DNA of 64,000 bases from Psychrobacter sp. FDAARGOS_221 (GCF_002313155.2 NZ_NWFK02000001.1:1612001-1676000); one strand, 5' to 3'. Numbered from the stretch's first letter, positions 26,003-34,782 are shown. Numbers and translations: made by a program. The notes: a model not told the origin generated them from the sequence alone.

Positions 26003-27544
26003 CTAGCTTAAGCGTAGACCAATAATGGCTGGAATGCCTTGACGGATAACCTCAATGGTCACCACCCCTTCTCTTGGCAATTGCGCTAACGCACGCTGGA
26101 AGTCTTCAATACTGGTGATTGGCTTTTGATGTAAGTTAGTAATTACATCACCAGGGCGCAAGCCAGCACGCGCTGCTAAGCCTGTTGGATCAACCTCTGT
26201 AATCAATACGCCCGCTGAGCCTAACTGAGCCTGACTGGCACGTGGAATGGCTTGAATGCTAATGCCCAGACGCAGCTGAGTGTCATTGGCTTTAGTGGTC
26301 GCATCTGACACCACATCACCTGGGAATGATGCCACTTGACCGGTAATGGTCAACGTCTTACCTTTGCGCAGTACCTTGGCATTAAAGCGATCGCCCGGCT
26401 TGGCACGGCCAATCTCATTGACTAGGTCTGCCGATTCTAATAACAGCTTACCATTGTAATGAGTAATGATATCGCCGGCTTGTAAACCTGCTTTTTCAGC
26501 AGGAGAGTCTGGCGATACTTTAATGAGTAACGCCCCTTGTGGCTTGCTTAGTCCATAAGCTTCGGCTAAGTTGCGATCAATATCTTGCGGGAACACACCA
26601 AGATAAGCGCGTGATACTTTACCCGTCTCTTTTAACTGCTGATAAATATCCATCGCCGCATTGATAGGAATAGAGAACGACAGACCCATGTAGCCGCCAG
26701 TACCACTGAAGATACGCGAGTTAATACCGATTACTTGGCCATGACGGTTAAATAAAGGACCGCCTGAGTTACCTGGGTTTAGTGCCACATCGGTCTGAAT
26801 GAAAGGCACGCTGGTATCGCGTGAGAAGTTACGTGAGTTGGCACTGACGATACCGGCTGAGGCAGAATAGTCAAAGCCAAATGGCGAACCAATCGCCAAT
26901 ACTGGCTCTCCAACTCTGACTCGACTTGAATCCCCTGTAGGCAATGCAGGATAAGGCTTACCAGGTACCGGATTGACCTTTAATACCGCCACATCCGAAC
27001 GCTCATCGCTGCCAATTAGTTTGGCATCAAGCTCGGTTCTGTCTTTTAAGGTAACGGTAATTTTATCCGCACCGGCAATGACGTGATGGTTGGTCAACAA
27101 GTAACCGTCTGAGGTGACGAAAAATGCGGTGCCATAGCTGTATTCAATGGCTGGTGCTGATTGCGCGCCTGGGATACGCACTCGATCACCAAAAAATTGA
27201 CGTAATAGCTCAGCGGTTTGCGCCTTGGCCAGCTCTTCTTCACTGACCTGCTTCACCACGTTTACTCTGGCCACACCTGGGGTGACCTGCTCGACCAAGT
27301 CTGAGAAGTCTGCAGCAACTACCGCTGCTTGTGCTGTGGTTGGTAGCGCGGCTGTGGTAGCGGCCAGCGTTAATCCAGTTGCTAACCCGCCGACACCAAG
27401 ACTGCTTAGCGCTAATGCTGATCCAGCGAGCAATGACTTTAATGGTTTAAGTGACTTTAATGGTTTAAATGGTTTAAATGACTCTGATTTAACAGGCCGG
27501 TTAGCCGCCATCAACGATGTTGTTATTATTTTTCTCTGTTGCAT
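26003..27544 (-). CDS. Periplasmic serine protease DegP/MucD-like
   Basis: Do-family (DegP/DegQ/MucD) chaperone-protease of the periplasm. Starting at ATG 27544 (with GGAGAG eight bases upstream; a TTG at 27580 adds 12 residues without support), the triad is H154 (LLTNHHVIAG), D184 (ERSDVAVL) and S260 (NPGNSGGPLF). Two PDZ domains follow at about 290-400 and 410-505. The N-terminal region (about residues 15-45) is unusual: basic and rich in repeated F/L-K-P/S units before the hydrophobic core ending TTAQAA, the likely cleavage site. The gene is single, with no adjacent rseAB. Whether it is DegP, DegQ or MucD in role is not decided. Confidence 0.93.
   Translation of the reverse strand: MQQRKIITTSLMAANRPVKSESFKPFKPLKSLKPLKSLLAGSALALSSLGVGGLATGLTLAATTAALPTTAQAAVVAADFSDLVEQVTPGVARVNVVKQVSEEELAKAQTAELLRQFFGDRVRIPGAQSAPAIEYSYGTAFFVTSDGYLLTNHHVIAGADKITVTLKDRTELDAKLIGSDERSDVAVLKVNPVPGKPYPALPTGDSSRVRVGEPVLAIGSPFGFDYSASAGIVSANSRNFSRDTSVPFIQTDVALNPGNSGGPLFNRHGQVIGINSRIFSGTGGYMGLSFSIPINAAMDIYQQLKETGKVSRAYLGVFPQDIDRNLAEAYGLSKPQGALLIKVSPDSPAEKAGLQAGDIITHYNGKLLLESADLVNEIGRAKPGDRFNAKVLRKGKTLTITGQVASFPGDVVSDATTKANDTQLRLGISIQAIPRASQAQLGSAGVLITEVDPTGLAARAGLRPGDVITNLHQKPITSIEDFQRALAQLPREGVVTIEVIRQGIPAIIGLRLS
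27435..27485. repeat. 18-bp tandem repeat in the degP-like signal region
   Basis: The unit GACTTTAATGGTTTAAGT at 27435-27452 is repeated with one change at 27453-27470, followed by a partial third unit. It encodes (on the - strand) the repeated LKS/FKP residues ahead of the signal-peptide core. Short coding repeats of this sort can change in copy number. Confidence 0.6.
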
Positions 27545-28039
27545 TGTGAATACTCTCCAGAATAATATGTCAGCTATCAATCAAGTTAAAATGAAACGGC
27601 GACATAAAGGGGGATTTTGCGCCATACTGACTCCTTTATAGCACAACTTTCACACACCCTAATTGCTGTTGCTTTTCACTTTGGTAACTGCCTTGTAAGT
27701 TAGCAAGCTTTGCGCTTCACCTTTTAATGAGCGCTTCAGCACAATCTTGCTATCCCTTTACAGCCTTATTTCGTGATATCATAACACGCATATCGTGTTG
27801 GTTTTGAACCAAAACTTTGGCTCAGCCAACAACAAAACATAGAAGCAAGCCTGTAAAATCAAGGGGTAACCCAGGGTTGATAACGACCCATTTACTGGCT
27901 TTTGTTTCTAAAAACATCACTAATGAGCGGATGTCTTGAGCTAAAATAACCGTTTAGAAATAAGTTAATTTGGCTAAATATCTGTTAAATAAAACCAGCG
28001 TATTAACTGTCATACTAACTTCATATAAGCACCGTTATA

Positions 28040-28177
28040 GTAGCTTACTTTTAACAGTGTTGGTAATGCGTGGATGATTAAACACACCGGGGATGACCAT
28101 CAACAGATTGCGCAGTTATTTGCTGCGACCCTTTGATTATTAGCAAAGCCTAGTTATAAATCACTAGGCTTTTTTTA
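28040..28177 (+). ncRNA. Candidate small transcript ending in an orphan terminator
   Basis: A hairpin AAAGCCTAGT/ACTAGGCTTT (28145-28154 and 28163-28172) with a T run ends a stretch with no annotated gene. It is preceded by TATAGT near 28036 and a 20-codon ORF (MIKHTGDDHQQIAQLFAATL). It could be an sRNA, a tiny protein gene or the remnant of a decayed gene. The 5' end given is a guess. Confidence 0.3.
28145..28177 (+). terminator. Orphan rho-independent terminator
   Basis: A 10-bp perfect stem with an 8-base loop and six Ts. No CDS of normal length lies upstream on this strand. Confidence 0.8.
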
Positions 28178-28376
28178 ACGGTACCCCTTTTATAACAGAC
28201 TTGTTGGCAGTGGATTTATTTTATAATCGCTTAAAAAAGCGCTTTAGAATGTGATCACTGATGAATCACCAACAAGACGAAAACAGACAGATCAATCATT
28301 AGTCGATAACAAACTTGCGTCTTAGCTGACACAAAACGACATCGTGATGGTGTCTTGCAAACACAAGGAAATTTTC

Positions 28377-30692
28377 ATGGATACCGCCTTATTATTATCT
28401 GGCGTGGTTGGGCTTGGCATTGCAGCACAATGGCTTGCTTGGTATTTAAAACAGCCGTCTATTTTATTTTTACTACTGATCGGCATCTTTGTCGGTCCCA
28501 TCATGCACTACTTCAATCCAGATGTGGTATTGGGTGACTTACTGTTTCCTTTTATCTCATTAGGGGTAGCCATCATTTTATTTGAGGGCTCACTAACCTT
28601 AGAGTTCGAAGAGATTAAGCAGCATGGTAAAGTGGTTCAAATGCTGGTCTCAATAGGTGTGGTGATTACCATTGCCATTGTGGCACTCTCAACCTATCTG
28701 CTGTTTGATGTCGATCCTCTGATTGCCTTACTATTCGGCTCCTTAGTGTGTGTCACTGGGCCCACCGTCATTATGCCGCTACTGCGTAGTGTGCGGCCCA
28801 ATAAAACCATCTCCAATATCCTAAAATGGGAAGGCATTATCATCGACCCTGTCGGTGCGATTGCGGTGGTTTTAGTTTACGAATACATCATCTCAGGCGG
28901 TGAAGCCAACAGTATCTTCCTGTTCGCTGAGATTGTGATTATTGCCTCTATTATCGGTATGTTTGGTGCATTTGTGTTGGCAAACCTCATCAAGCGCCAC
29001 ATGATTCCTGAGTTTTTGCACAATGTATTCACCCTCGCCTTTGTGCTGTTATTGTTCTCAATCTCTAACCATTTAGAGCACGAGTCTGGCTTATTGGCCG
29101 TGACCGTTATGGGCGTTGCGTTAGCCAACTGGAAAGGCTTCCCACGTGAGCAAATCTTAGAGTTTAACGAATCACTAACCGTACTACTCATCTCTGTACT
29201 GTTTATCGTACTGGCAGCACGTGTTGAGCTTGCAAGCCTATATAACGTTGGTTTCCAAGGATTAATCTTGTTGGCCATCGTTATGTTTGTGGCACGCCCA
29301 CTGTCGGTTTGGGCCTCATCGATGGGGTCAAATCTAAAAGCCTCTGAAAAGATGATGATCAGTTGGATTGGTCCGCGTGGTATCGTCGCAGCGGCTATCT
29401 CCTCGTTGTTTGCGATTCGTCTACAAGAGTATGATATCCAAGGGGTTGAGCTGTTAGTGCCATTGGTATTCATGGTCATTATGGGTACAGTTCTGATTCA
29501 GGGCTTAGGCGCGAAAATGGTCGGTAACTTGCTTGGTGTGCGTGAGCCTGCCAGCAATGGCGTATTGGTCGTTGGCTCTAACCCAGTAGCCCTAAAAGTG
29601 GCGGAATCGCTGCAAGACCAAGGCTTTGATGTCATCGTGGCGCATAACAACTATACCAATATTGCCAAAGCTCGTATGGCGGGACTGCGTACCTACTTTG
29701 GTAACCCCATCTCTGACCATGCGGACCGTCACTTGGACTTAATTGGTATTGGCCATCTGTTTGCCATGAGTACCGACAAAGAGATGAACACCTTATCAGA
29801 GCTGCATTATCGCCATGAGTTTGGAGACCAAAAGATTTATCGTCTCAAATTCGCTGAAGATAAAAGCAAAGCTGACCGTGAGTCACGTCGCTCAAGCTTC
29901 AAGTCACATTGGTTGTTCGGTAAGGATGTGACCTATACCAAAATGGCAAGTATGCTGTCGAAAAAAGCACGTGTGAAAATCACCAACATCACTGACAGCT
30001 ACAGCTATGCGCAATATAAAGCGGATAACAAACAGTTCGTGCCTTTATTTACCATTAATAAAGAAGGTCATCTGAACGTCATTACTGACAACTCAGAGTC
30101 AGAAAATGAAATCACTAAAGACCACAAGCTGGTTGCGCTAGTGATTGAAGATGAGGTTCAGCCAAAAGATGTGGATGTGACAGAGAAACAAAAGCAGGCG
30201 CGTGAGCGTGCTGATACTCAGTTCTCATCCACCTCTAAAGCACCTGAAAAGCGTAAAGAACCGTCTTCATCAAGTGATGTGCGAGACCCAAACTATGACA
30301 AGCCGGTAGAGTCTAAAAATGATACTCAAGCCAAAGAGCAATCAAAAGACTCGTCTAAAGCTCAGACTTCTGACAAATCGGCAGCGACTACTGCTAAAGA
30401 CAGCGCTGATGAGCAAAAGACGGTGCCTGCTCCGGTGCCGACGACCAACTTAGAAGCTGAGATGGCAAACAAGCTTGAAAAGACGCTACAAAAGCAGTCT
30501 AACAACACAGACAGCTCAGCGTCTAAGTCGACAGGCTCAGTGAAGTCCATTAAATCGCAAGATAATGGTAACTCTCAAGCGCCAAGACAAGCGGACGGTT
30601 CATTAGACCCTGAGCGTCTACCGGACACTCAAGCACGTCAAAGCGAAGCCCGTAAAGCAGAGCTTGATAAGAACCGTACGGACAACTCATAA
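28377..30692 (+). CDS. Cation/proton antiporter (CPA1 type) with RCK domain
   Basis: Inner-membrane antiporter, probably K+ or Na+ against H+. From ATG 28377 (AAGGA seven bases before; an ATG at 28344 lacks one), the protein has 771 aa. About twelve helices fill residues 1-390, with GPTVIMPLLRSVRP and DPVGAIAVVLVYEYI as exchanger motifs and SWIGPRGIVAAAISS in a later helix. A TrkA-N/RCK-like domain (NGVLVVGSNPVALKVAESL, about 395-500) is likely a nucleotide sensor. The last 190 residues are hydrophilic, Ser/Lys/Asp-rich and low in complexity. Ion specificity cannot be read from sequence. Confidence 0.9.
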   Translation: MDTALLLSGVVGLGIAAQWLAWYLKQPSILFLLLIGIFVGPIMHYFNPDVVLGDLLFPFISLGVAIILFEGSLTLEFEEIKQHGKVVQMLVSIGVVITIAIVALSTYLLFDVDPLIALLFGSLVCVTGPTVIMPLLRSVRPNKTISNILKWEGIIIDPVGAIAVVLVYEYIISGGEANSIFLFAEIVIIASIIGMFGAFVLANLIKRHMIPEFLHNVFTLAFVLLLFSISNHLEHESGLLAVTVMGVALANWKGFPREQILEFNESLTVLLISVLFIVLAARVELASLYNVGFQGLILLAIVMFVARPLSVWASSMGSNLKASEKMMISWIGPRGIVAAAISSLFAIRLQEYDIQGVELLVPLVFMVIMGTVLIQGLGAKMVGNLLGVREPASNGVLVVGSNPVALKVAESLQDQGFDVIVAHNNYTNIAKARMAGLRTYFGNPISDHADRHLDLIGIGHLFAMSTDKEMNTLSELHYRHEFGDQKIYRLKFAEDKSKADRESRRSSFKSHWLFGKDVTYTKMASMLSKKARVKITNITDSYSYAQYKADNKQFVPLFTINKEGHLNVITDNSESENEITKDHKLVALVIEDEVQPKDVDVTEKQKQARERADTQFSSTSKAPEKRKEPSSSSDVRDPNYDKPVESKNDTQAKEQSKDSSKAQTSDKSAATTAKDSADEQKTVPAPVPTTNLEAEMANKLEKTLQKQSNNTDSSASKSTGSVKSIKSQDNGNSQAPRQADGSLDPERLPDTQARQSEARKAELDKNRTDNS

Positions 30693-30728
30693 AACCGTAC
30701 TAAGCATTTATCATTCATGACATAAAAA

Positions 30729-30765
30729 AATAAGCCAGAGTTAATCTCTGGCTTATTTTTTTTGG
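30729..30765 (+). terminator. Terminator after the antiporter gene
   Basis: A 12-bp stem AATAAGCCAGAG/CTCTGGCTTATT with a 5-base loop and a long T run, 36 bp after the stop. Confidence 0.92.
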
Positions 30766-30799
30766 CATTACTCTTATCAATTTTTCAGCGTTAATACGT

Positions 30800-30906
30800 T
30801 ATAGTCACAGAAGTCTAAAATGATTACAAGGCAACCGAGCGCAAGTACTACACATGTAGGCTTAGCGAGGTTAACACCGTAATCGTTTAGTAATTCACTG
30901 ACTATA
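30800..30906. repeat. MITE-like inverted-repeat element, 107 bp
   Basis: The ends are TATAGTCA (30800-30807) and TGACTATA (30899-30906), an exact inverted pair. The arms continue imperfectly: CTAAAATGATTAC against GTAATCGTTTAG, then AACC against GGTT, with a CATG centre. This long imperfect palindrome between two genes has the form of a miniature transposable or REP-like element. Only this copy is in the window. No target-site duplication was clearly seen. Confidence 0.55.
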
Positions 30907-30911
30907 TCGCT

Positions 30912-31553
30912 TTAGGCGCGTAACTCTTGTACCAATGCCCAAATACGCGACGCAACCTGCTCTGCATCACCTGCAGCATCTACCCGCTGAATACGCTGAG
31001 GATGTGCTTGTTGCTGCGCCTGGAAGCCTTGATATACTCTATCGAAGAAGTCTAACTGCTGCTGCTCAAAGCGATCAGCGGCACTGCGCTTTTGTGCGCG
31101 CTGCATGCCCTCTTGTACAGGCAAGTCTAGCCACAAGGTTAAGTCTGGCAGTGTTGGCACAAATCTATCGATAAGGCTGTCTATCTTGGCAAGCATCTGT
31201 GCATCGCCATGTCCACGCCCATAGCCTTGATAGGCCACACTAGAGTCGACAAAGCGGTCACAGATTACCCACTGACCTGCGGCTAATGCCGGCAAAATAA
31301 CCTGCTGCAAATGATCGCTGCGTGCGGCAAACATCAGTAATAGCTCGGTATCATCGTTAATTTGGGTCTTTACATCCAATAATAGCGAGCGTAGCTGCTC
31401 GGCAAAGGGGCTGCCACCTGGCTCACGTGTTTTGATATACGCCACACCTTCTGCGTCTAAGCGCACGCATAGATTGTCAATGGCGGTACTTTTACCCACC
31501 CCTTCTGTACCTTCAAAGCTAATAAAGCGACCAGGCTGTATTGCAGCTGACAT
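30912..31553 (-). CDS. tmk: Thymidylate kinase
   Basis: Phosphorylates dTMP to dTDP. The 213-aa protein has the P-loop SFEGTEGVGKSTAI, the DR(Y/F/H) motif WVICDRFVDSSVAYQGYGRG, the TREPGGSPFAEQLRSLLL dTMP-binding stretch and a lid with RAQKRSAADRFEQQ. Arginines in the lid suggest the type II (E. coli-like) form. It follows mltG by 44 bp on the same strand, the common proteobacterial order. Its stop lies 5 bp from the MITE-like element. Confidence 0.96.
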   Translation of the reverse strand: MSAAIQPGRFISFEGTEGVGKSTAIDNLCVRLDAEGVAYIKTREPGGSPFAEQLRSLLLDVKTQINDDTELLLMFAARSDHLQQVILPALAAGQWVICDRFVDSSVAYQGYGRGHGDAQMLAKIDSLIDRFVPTLPDLTLWLDLPVQEGMQRAQKRSAADRFEQQQLDFFDRVYQGFQAQQQAHPQRIQRVDAAGDAEQVASRIWALVQELRA

Positions 31554-31597
31554 AAACGGCTCTCTTACATTCTAATTTCGTACAATTTAACTAAAGA

Positions 31598-32869
31598 TTA
31601 GTTAGACGACTCACTGTTCTTTTTTTCACGCATCACTTTCAGATAGTCTTGCACCGCGCGGTTGTGTTCAGCCAATGTTTTACTGAACTTATGGCCGCCA
31701 GTACCTGTGGCCACGAAATACAACGCATCGCTATCGGCCGGATGCATCGCCGCTTCAATAGAAGCCTTAGAAGGCAAGGCAATAGGCGTCGGCGGCAGTC
31801 CATCAATCTGATAAGTGTTATAAGCGGTCTTTTCATTAATATCTTTACGGCGAATATCACCATCATAACGATCACCCATACCATAAATAATGGTCGGGTC
31901 TGTCTGTAGGCGCATACCTTGATTAAGACGATTGACAAATACCGCAGAGACCGGCTCACGCTCGCTAGGCACACTGGTTTCTTTTTCGATAATAGACGCC
32001 ATAATCAGTGCTTCATAAGGGGTCTTGTAAGGCAAATCAGGATCGCGATTTTCCCAAGCCTCATTCAGCGCTTGCTGCTGCTTGTTATATAAGTCCGTCA
32101 ATATTTGCTTATCGGTAGTGCCCGGTGCATATAAATAGGTATTGGGCGTGAACCAACCTTCAAGATTATCAACGAACTCACCCTCTGGGGTGTAAGCATC
32201 AATCTCTAACAGCTGTTTTAAATTCTGTTTTGGCTTACCGTCTTCATTGAGCACTTCTAAGCTAATATCTTCTTTGCTCGCCAGCACTTGATATAAGTCC
32301 GAAGCACGCTTGCCTTCGATAATTTGTACTTTGACCATGTCCATCTTTTGGCCTTGCTTGAACGACTGCATCAGTTGCATCAAGCTGGCATTTTCTGGCA
32401 CTTCATACGTACCTGCGTGTAGCTGCTCTTTCACCGTGGTCTTAATGTATAGCTTCGCTAAGCTGGCAGAGAACATGGGGACATCACGCTGAAACTGCGG
32501 CAAGAAGCCATAATAGCTCTGCCCTTCTTCAACCACTAAGTCGCCTGCCGGTTGCTCAGAGTGACCAAACAAGGTTTGATACGCCATGGCCAACACGAAA
32601 GCCAGTATTAAGCCTAATACCAGCATGATTTGATAACCGCGCTTCGAGGTTGGGTCTGGTGCAGGTTCTTTGTGCACCACATGATCATCACAGACTAGTG
32701 ACACATCAGTCTTAGTCTCTGATGTTGTCTTTTTTTCAGGTTGCGGCTTAGCACTGTCATCGACCTGAACTGTTTCATTCGGCAGATTGCTATCCGTCTT
32801 ATTATGGGTGTCAGAGGTATTCTCTGGGTGAATATCTGGTTTTTTCGAATTTGAATCGCTCATAGCCAC
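31598..32869 (-). CDS. mltG: Endolytic murein transglycosylase MltG
   Basis: Membrane-anchored lytic transglycosylase that ends nascent glycan strands. In 423 aa: an acidic/Ser/Thr-rich cytoplasmic N-terminus of about 80 residues (longer than usual), one anchor at about 78-97 (QIMLVLGLILAFVLAMAYQ), a LysM-like region, and the YceG catalytic domain. The catalytic Glu is in MASIIEKETSVPSE, followed by RLQTDPTIIYGMG and NTYQIDGLPPTPIALPS. It precedes tmk. In most relatives pabC lies directly upstream; here a restriction-modification island separates them. Confidence 0.95.
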   Translation of the reverse strand: MAMSDSNSKKPDIHPENTSDTHNKTDSNLPNETVQVDDSAKPQPEKKTTSETKTDVSLVCDDHVVHKEPAPDPTSKRGYQIMLVLGLILAFVLAMAYQTLFGHSEQPAGDLVVEEGQSYYGFLPQFQRDVPMFSASLAKLYIKTTVKEQLHAGTYEVPENASLMQLMQSFKQGQKMDMVKVQIIEGKRASDLYQVLASKEDISLEVLNEDGKPKQNLKQLLEIDAYTPEGEFVDNLEGWFTPNTYLYAPGTTDKQILTDLYNKQQQALNEAWENRDPDLPYKTPYEALIMASIIEKETSVPSEREPVSAVFVNRLNQGMRLQTDPTIIYGMGDRYDGDIRRKDINEKTAYNTYQIDGLPPTPIALPSKASIEAAMHPADSDALYFVATGTGGHKFSKTLAEHNRAVQDYLKVMREKKNSESSN

Positions 32870-33002
32870 TCACGAGGTAAAAGTTTGCTAGAATTTAGCA
32901 CTGTCTGCACTTATATTCAATGGCGATTCAGCATTTGGGCTGTGTTAAGTGAAATTTAGCAGAAGTTAAAGACGACTTAAGCGGCCAAGAATTATAAATA
33001 TT

Positions 33003-33011
33003 TGATATAAT
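33003..33011 (+). promoter_or_regulatory. Possible promoter of the Dam-like methylase gene
   Basis: The extended -10 form TGATATAAT lies 41 bp before the ATG at 33052. No clear -35 was found. This could be the island's constitutive methylase promoter. Confidence 0.45.
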
Positions 33012-33051
33012 ACCGACCCTTTTGTTCTTAAACTAGCGGCGTGTATTACTA

Positions 33052-33951
33052 ATGGCAAAACCTTTTATTAAATGGGTTGGTGGTAAAAGCCAACTCTTAA
33101 CAGAAATAAGCCAAAGACTTCCTGATTATATTAATCAAGGTTTACCTTATATCTATGTTGAACCCTTTGCCGGTAGTGCAGCCGTTGCTCTGCATATCCT
33201 TGATCATGCCAATCCACCATCGAAAGTTATCTTAAACGATATTAATACTGATCTTGTAAATCTATATCATGTTGTGCAAACGCAACCTCAAAAACTGCTA
33301 GATTATTTACAAGTTTTACAAGATGAATATGACAAGCTAGAGGATAAAGAAGCCAAAAAGCCGTATTACTACGCAAAACGCGAAGAGTTTAACCTTAGGG
33401 AAAATGATCCTGTCAAACATGCTGGGCTATTTATGTTCTTAAACAGAGCCGGCTTTAATGGGTTATACCGAGTTAATAGCAAAAATAAATTCAACGTACC
33501 TATTGGTAGTTATAAACAACCCAAATTTGTTTTTGAAGACACGATAAATAAAGCTTCAGAACTACTAGCTGATGCAGAGATACTCAATACGAGCTTTGAA
33601 GAGACACTAGAGCGAGTACAGCAAATTAATACAGAAAACTTACCTGTTTTCTTTTACTTCGACCCGCCTTACAAGCCCTTAAGCGAGTCATCAAGCTTTA
33701 CATCGTACGCTAAAGACAGCTTTAATGATGAAGACCAAGAAAAGCTAAAGCAAACGTGTGATTTGCTAAATGAACAGGGTTATCAGTGGCTACTTAGCAA
33801 CTCTGATACAACCAACTTAGATCCTGAAAATAGGTTCTTTGATGAGTTATATTCAGAATATACGATTGAACGTGTTTCAGCTGGTAGAAGTATTAATTCA
33901 AATGGCAGCAAACGTGGCAAGATTAATGAGCTGTTGATTAGGAATTACTAA
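33052..33951 (+). CDS. Dam-like (DpnM-type) DNA adenine methyltransferase
   Basis: Alpha-class N6-adenine methylase. Motif order is alpha: PFIKWVGGKSQLL at the N-terminus, motif I YVEPFAGSAAVAL (residues 35-47), then MFLNRAGFNGLYRVNSKNKFNVPIG and motif IV DPPYKPLSES (204-213). These match, from memory, the Dam/DpnM group, which methylates GATC; M.FokI and NlaIII-type enzymes share the class, so the target is not fixed. It is the protective enzyme of the island and is read away from mltG, toward the endonuclease gene (3 bp between their stops). The gene is AT-rich compared with its housekeeping neighbours. Confidence 0.9.
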   Translation: MAKPFIKWVGGKSQLLTEISQRLPDYINQGLPYIYVEPFAGSAAVALHILDHANPPSKVILNDINTDLVNLYHVVQTQPQKLLDYLQVLQDEYDKLEDKEAKKPYYYAKREEFNLRENDPVKHAGLFMFLNRAGFNGLYRVNSKNKFNVPIGSYKQPKFVFEDTINKASELLADAEILNTSFEETLERVQQINTENLPVFFYFDPPYKPLSESSSFTSYAKDSFNDEDQEKLKQTCDLLNEQGYQWLLSNSDTTNLDPENRFFDELYSEYTIERVSAGRSINSNGSKRGKINELLIRNY

Positions 33952-33954
33952 AGA

Positions 33955-34479
33955 TTAGTCTAAACCAATCTCAGATAAAGGTAGCTCTCCTATAAAATAT
34001 TTACAACCTACACTTTGGATATAATCAAAAACGTCTTTATACTGCGGTTGATCAAACCAGTCATTTAACAAATAGTAATATTCAACGCTAATATCTAAAG
34101 GCTTTAACAGCCGCGTGTATTGCTTTTTCTTGAAGTCACAAGTTTGTAGCTTCTCATCTACTGATCCCGAAACATTTTGATATTTTTTTTCAATAAGATA
34201 CAAAGTATTATTTACCAATAGAGCCTCATCAGGTAAAAGCTTCTTACTCAATATTTCTTTATAATTGATACCTCGAGGTATTAATAAATCTCTATATAGA
34301 GAATGTCCTTTGAAATGCCTAGCGATCTCTATGCCATTTTTCTTAATAATATGACGTTCAATCGTGTATTCAGGACCAATTCTATCTATCATTGTTAACA
34401 AATCAGTTTGTCTTTCAAACTTTAAACCATTGGCATTAGTTTGTGCACCACCACCATATATATTAGGCTGTCTTGCCAT
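33955..34479 (-). CDS. Putative type II restriction endonuclease (PD-(D/E)XK)
   Basis: A 174-aa protein that fits a restriction enzyme by position and motif. The nuclease site is P83-D84 and E97-K98-K99 (LLPDEALLVN then LYLIEKKYQ), with Q112 and Q120-Y121 in the following KLQT...KKQY helix. The N-terminus has GGGAQTNANGLKFE, and the C-terminus YKDVFDYIQSVGCKYF. It is much shorter than DpnII (about 290 aa) and does not resemble it from memory. It lies 12 bp downstream of the controller gene on the same strand, so the regulator and nuclease share a transcript, the usual arrangement. Its recognition site is unknown. Confidence 0.75.
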   Translation of the reverse strand: MARQPNIYGGGAQTNANGLKFERQTDLLTMIDRIGPEYTIERHIIKKNGIEIARHFKGHSLYRDLLIPRGINYKEILSKKLLPDEALLVNNTLYLIEKKYQNVSGSVDEKLQTCDFKKKQYTRLLKPLDISVEYYYLLNDWFDQPQYKDVFDYIQSVGCKYFIGELPLSEIGLD

Positions 34480-34491
34480 CTTTAATACCCC

Positions 34492-34704
34492 TTAAAAGCT
34501 CATTAGTTCAGACAAACTCATACCAAAAGCTTTAGCGAATACTTCTATGTTAATCAGAGAGGGGTTACGTTCACCACGCTCAATCATCCCCACATAATTA
34601 CGATGAAAACCTGCCATCTCAGCCAATTGCTCTTGGCTAAGTCCACGTTCTTTACGTAACGCTCGAATGCGTTGTCCGAATTGAATTAAAACTTGTTTTT
34701 CCAT
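34492..34704 (-). CDS. XRE-family controller protein of the R-M island
   Basis: A 70-aa helix-turn-helix protein, of the size of C proteins that time restriction-enzyme expression. The HTH covers about residues 8-45: FGQRIRALRKERGLSQEQLAEM then HRNYVGMIERGERNPSL, and ends with FAKAFGMSLSELMSF. ATG at 34704 gives the usual N-terminus; a TTG at 34719 would add five residues. It is upstream of the endonuclease gene. The dyad at 34767-34782 lies 62 bp upstream, between this gene and the divergent 84-aa gene, the expected place for its operator. Confidence 0.88.
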   Translation of the reverse strand: MEKQVLIQFGQRIRALRKERGLSQEQLAEMAGFHRNYVGMIERGERNPSLINIEVFAKAFGMSLSELMSF

Positions 34705-34766
34705 TTGCTTTATTCTCAAGAGTTCGTTAGACTTTAACTACACACAATAAGTGTCATTTTAAAATT

Positions 34767-34782
34767 GAGTAAATACTTACTC
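34767..34782. promoter_or_regulatory. Candidate C-box operator (16-bp dyad)
   Basis: GAGTAAATACTTACTC has perfect 6-bp arms (GAGTAA/TTACTC) about a 4-bp centre. It lies in the divergent region between the controller gene (start 34704) and the 84-aa gene (start 34795). A second, looser dyad GACTTTAA...AAGTGTC lies around 34730-34755. Confidence 0.55.

Larger units (their letters stand above)
27545..28376. other. Spacer between the degP-like and antiporter genes
   Basis: About 830 bp. The left part holds the degP-like leader and promoter. At 28074-28136 is a 20-codon ORF and at 28145-28176 a good terminator, with no known gene upstream. The rest is AT-rich with no supported gene. Confidence 0.55.

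Noticed and set aside
28877..29479. 200-aa minus-strand ORF inside the antiporter gene
   Set aside because: It is antisense to conserved membrane helices of the antiporter, and its composition (Thr/Asn/Ser with many Pro) is the usual shadow of hydrophobic codons.
30800..30906. Insertion sequence near tmk
   Set aside because: No transposase ORF; only a short non-coding inverted-repeat element.
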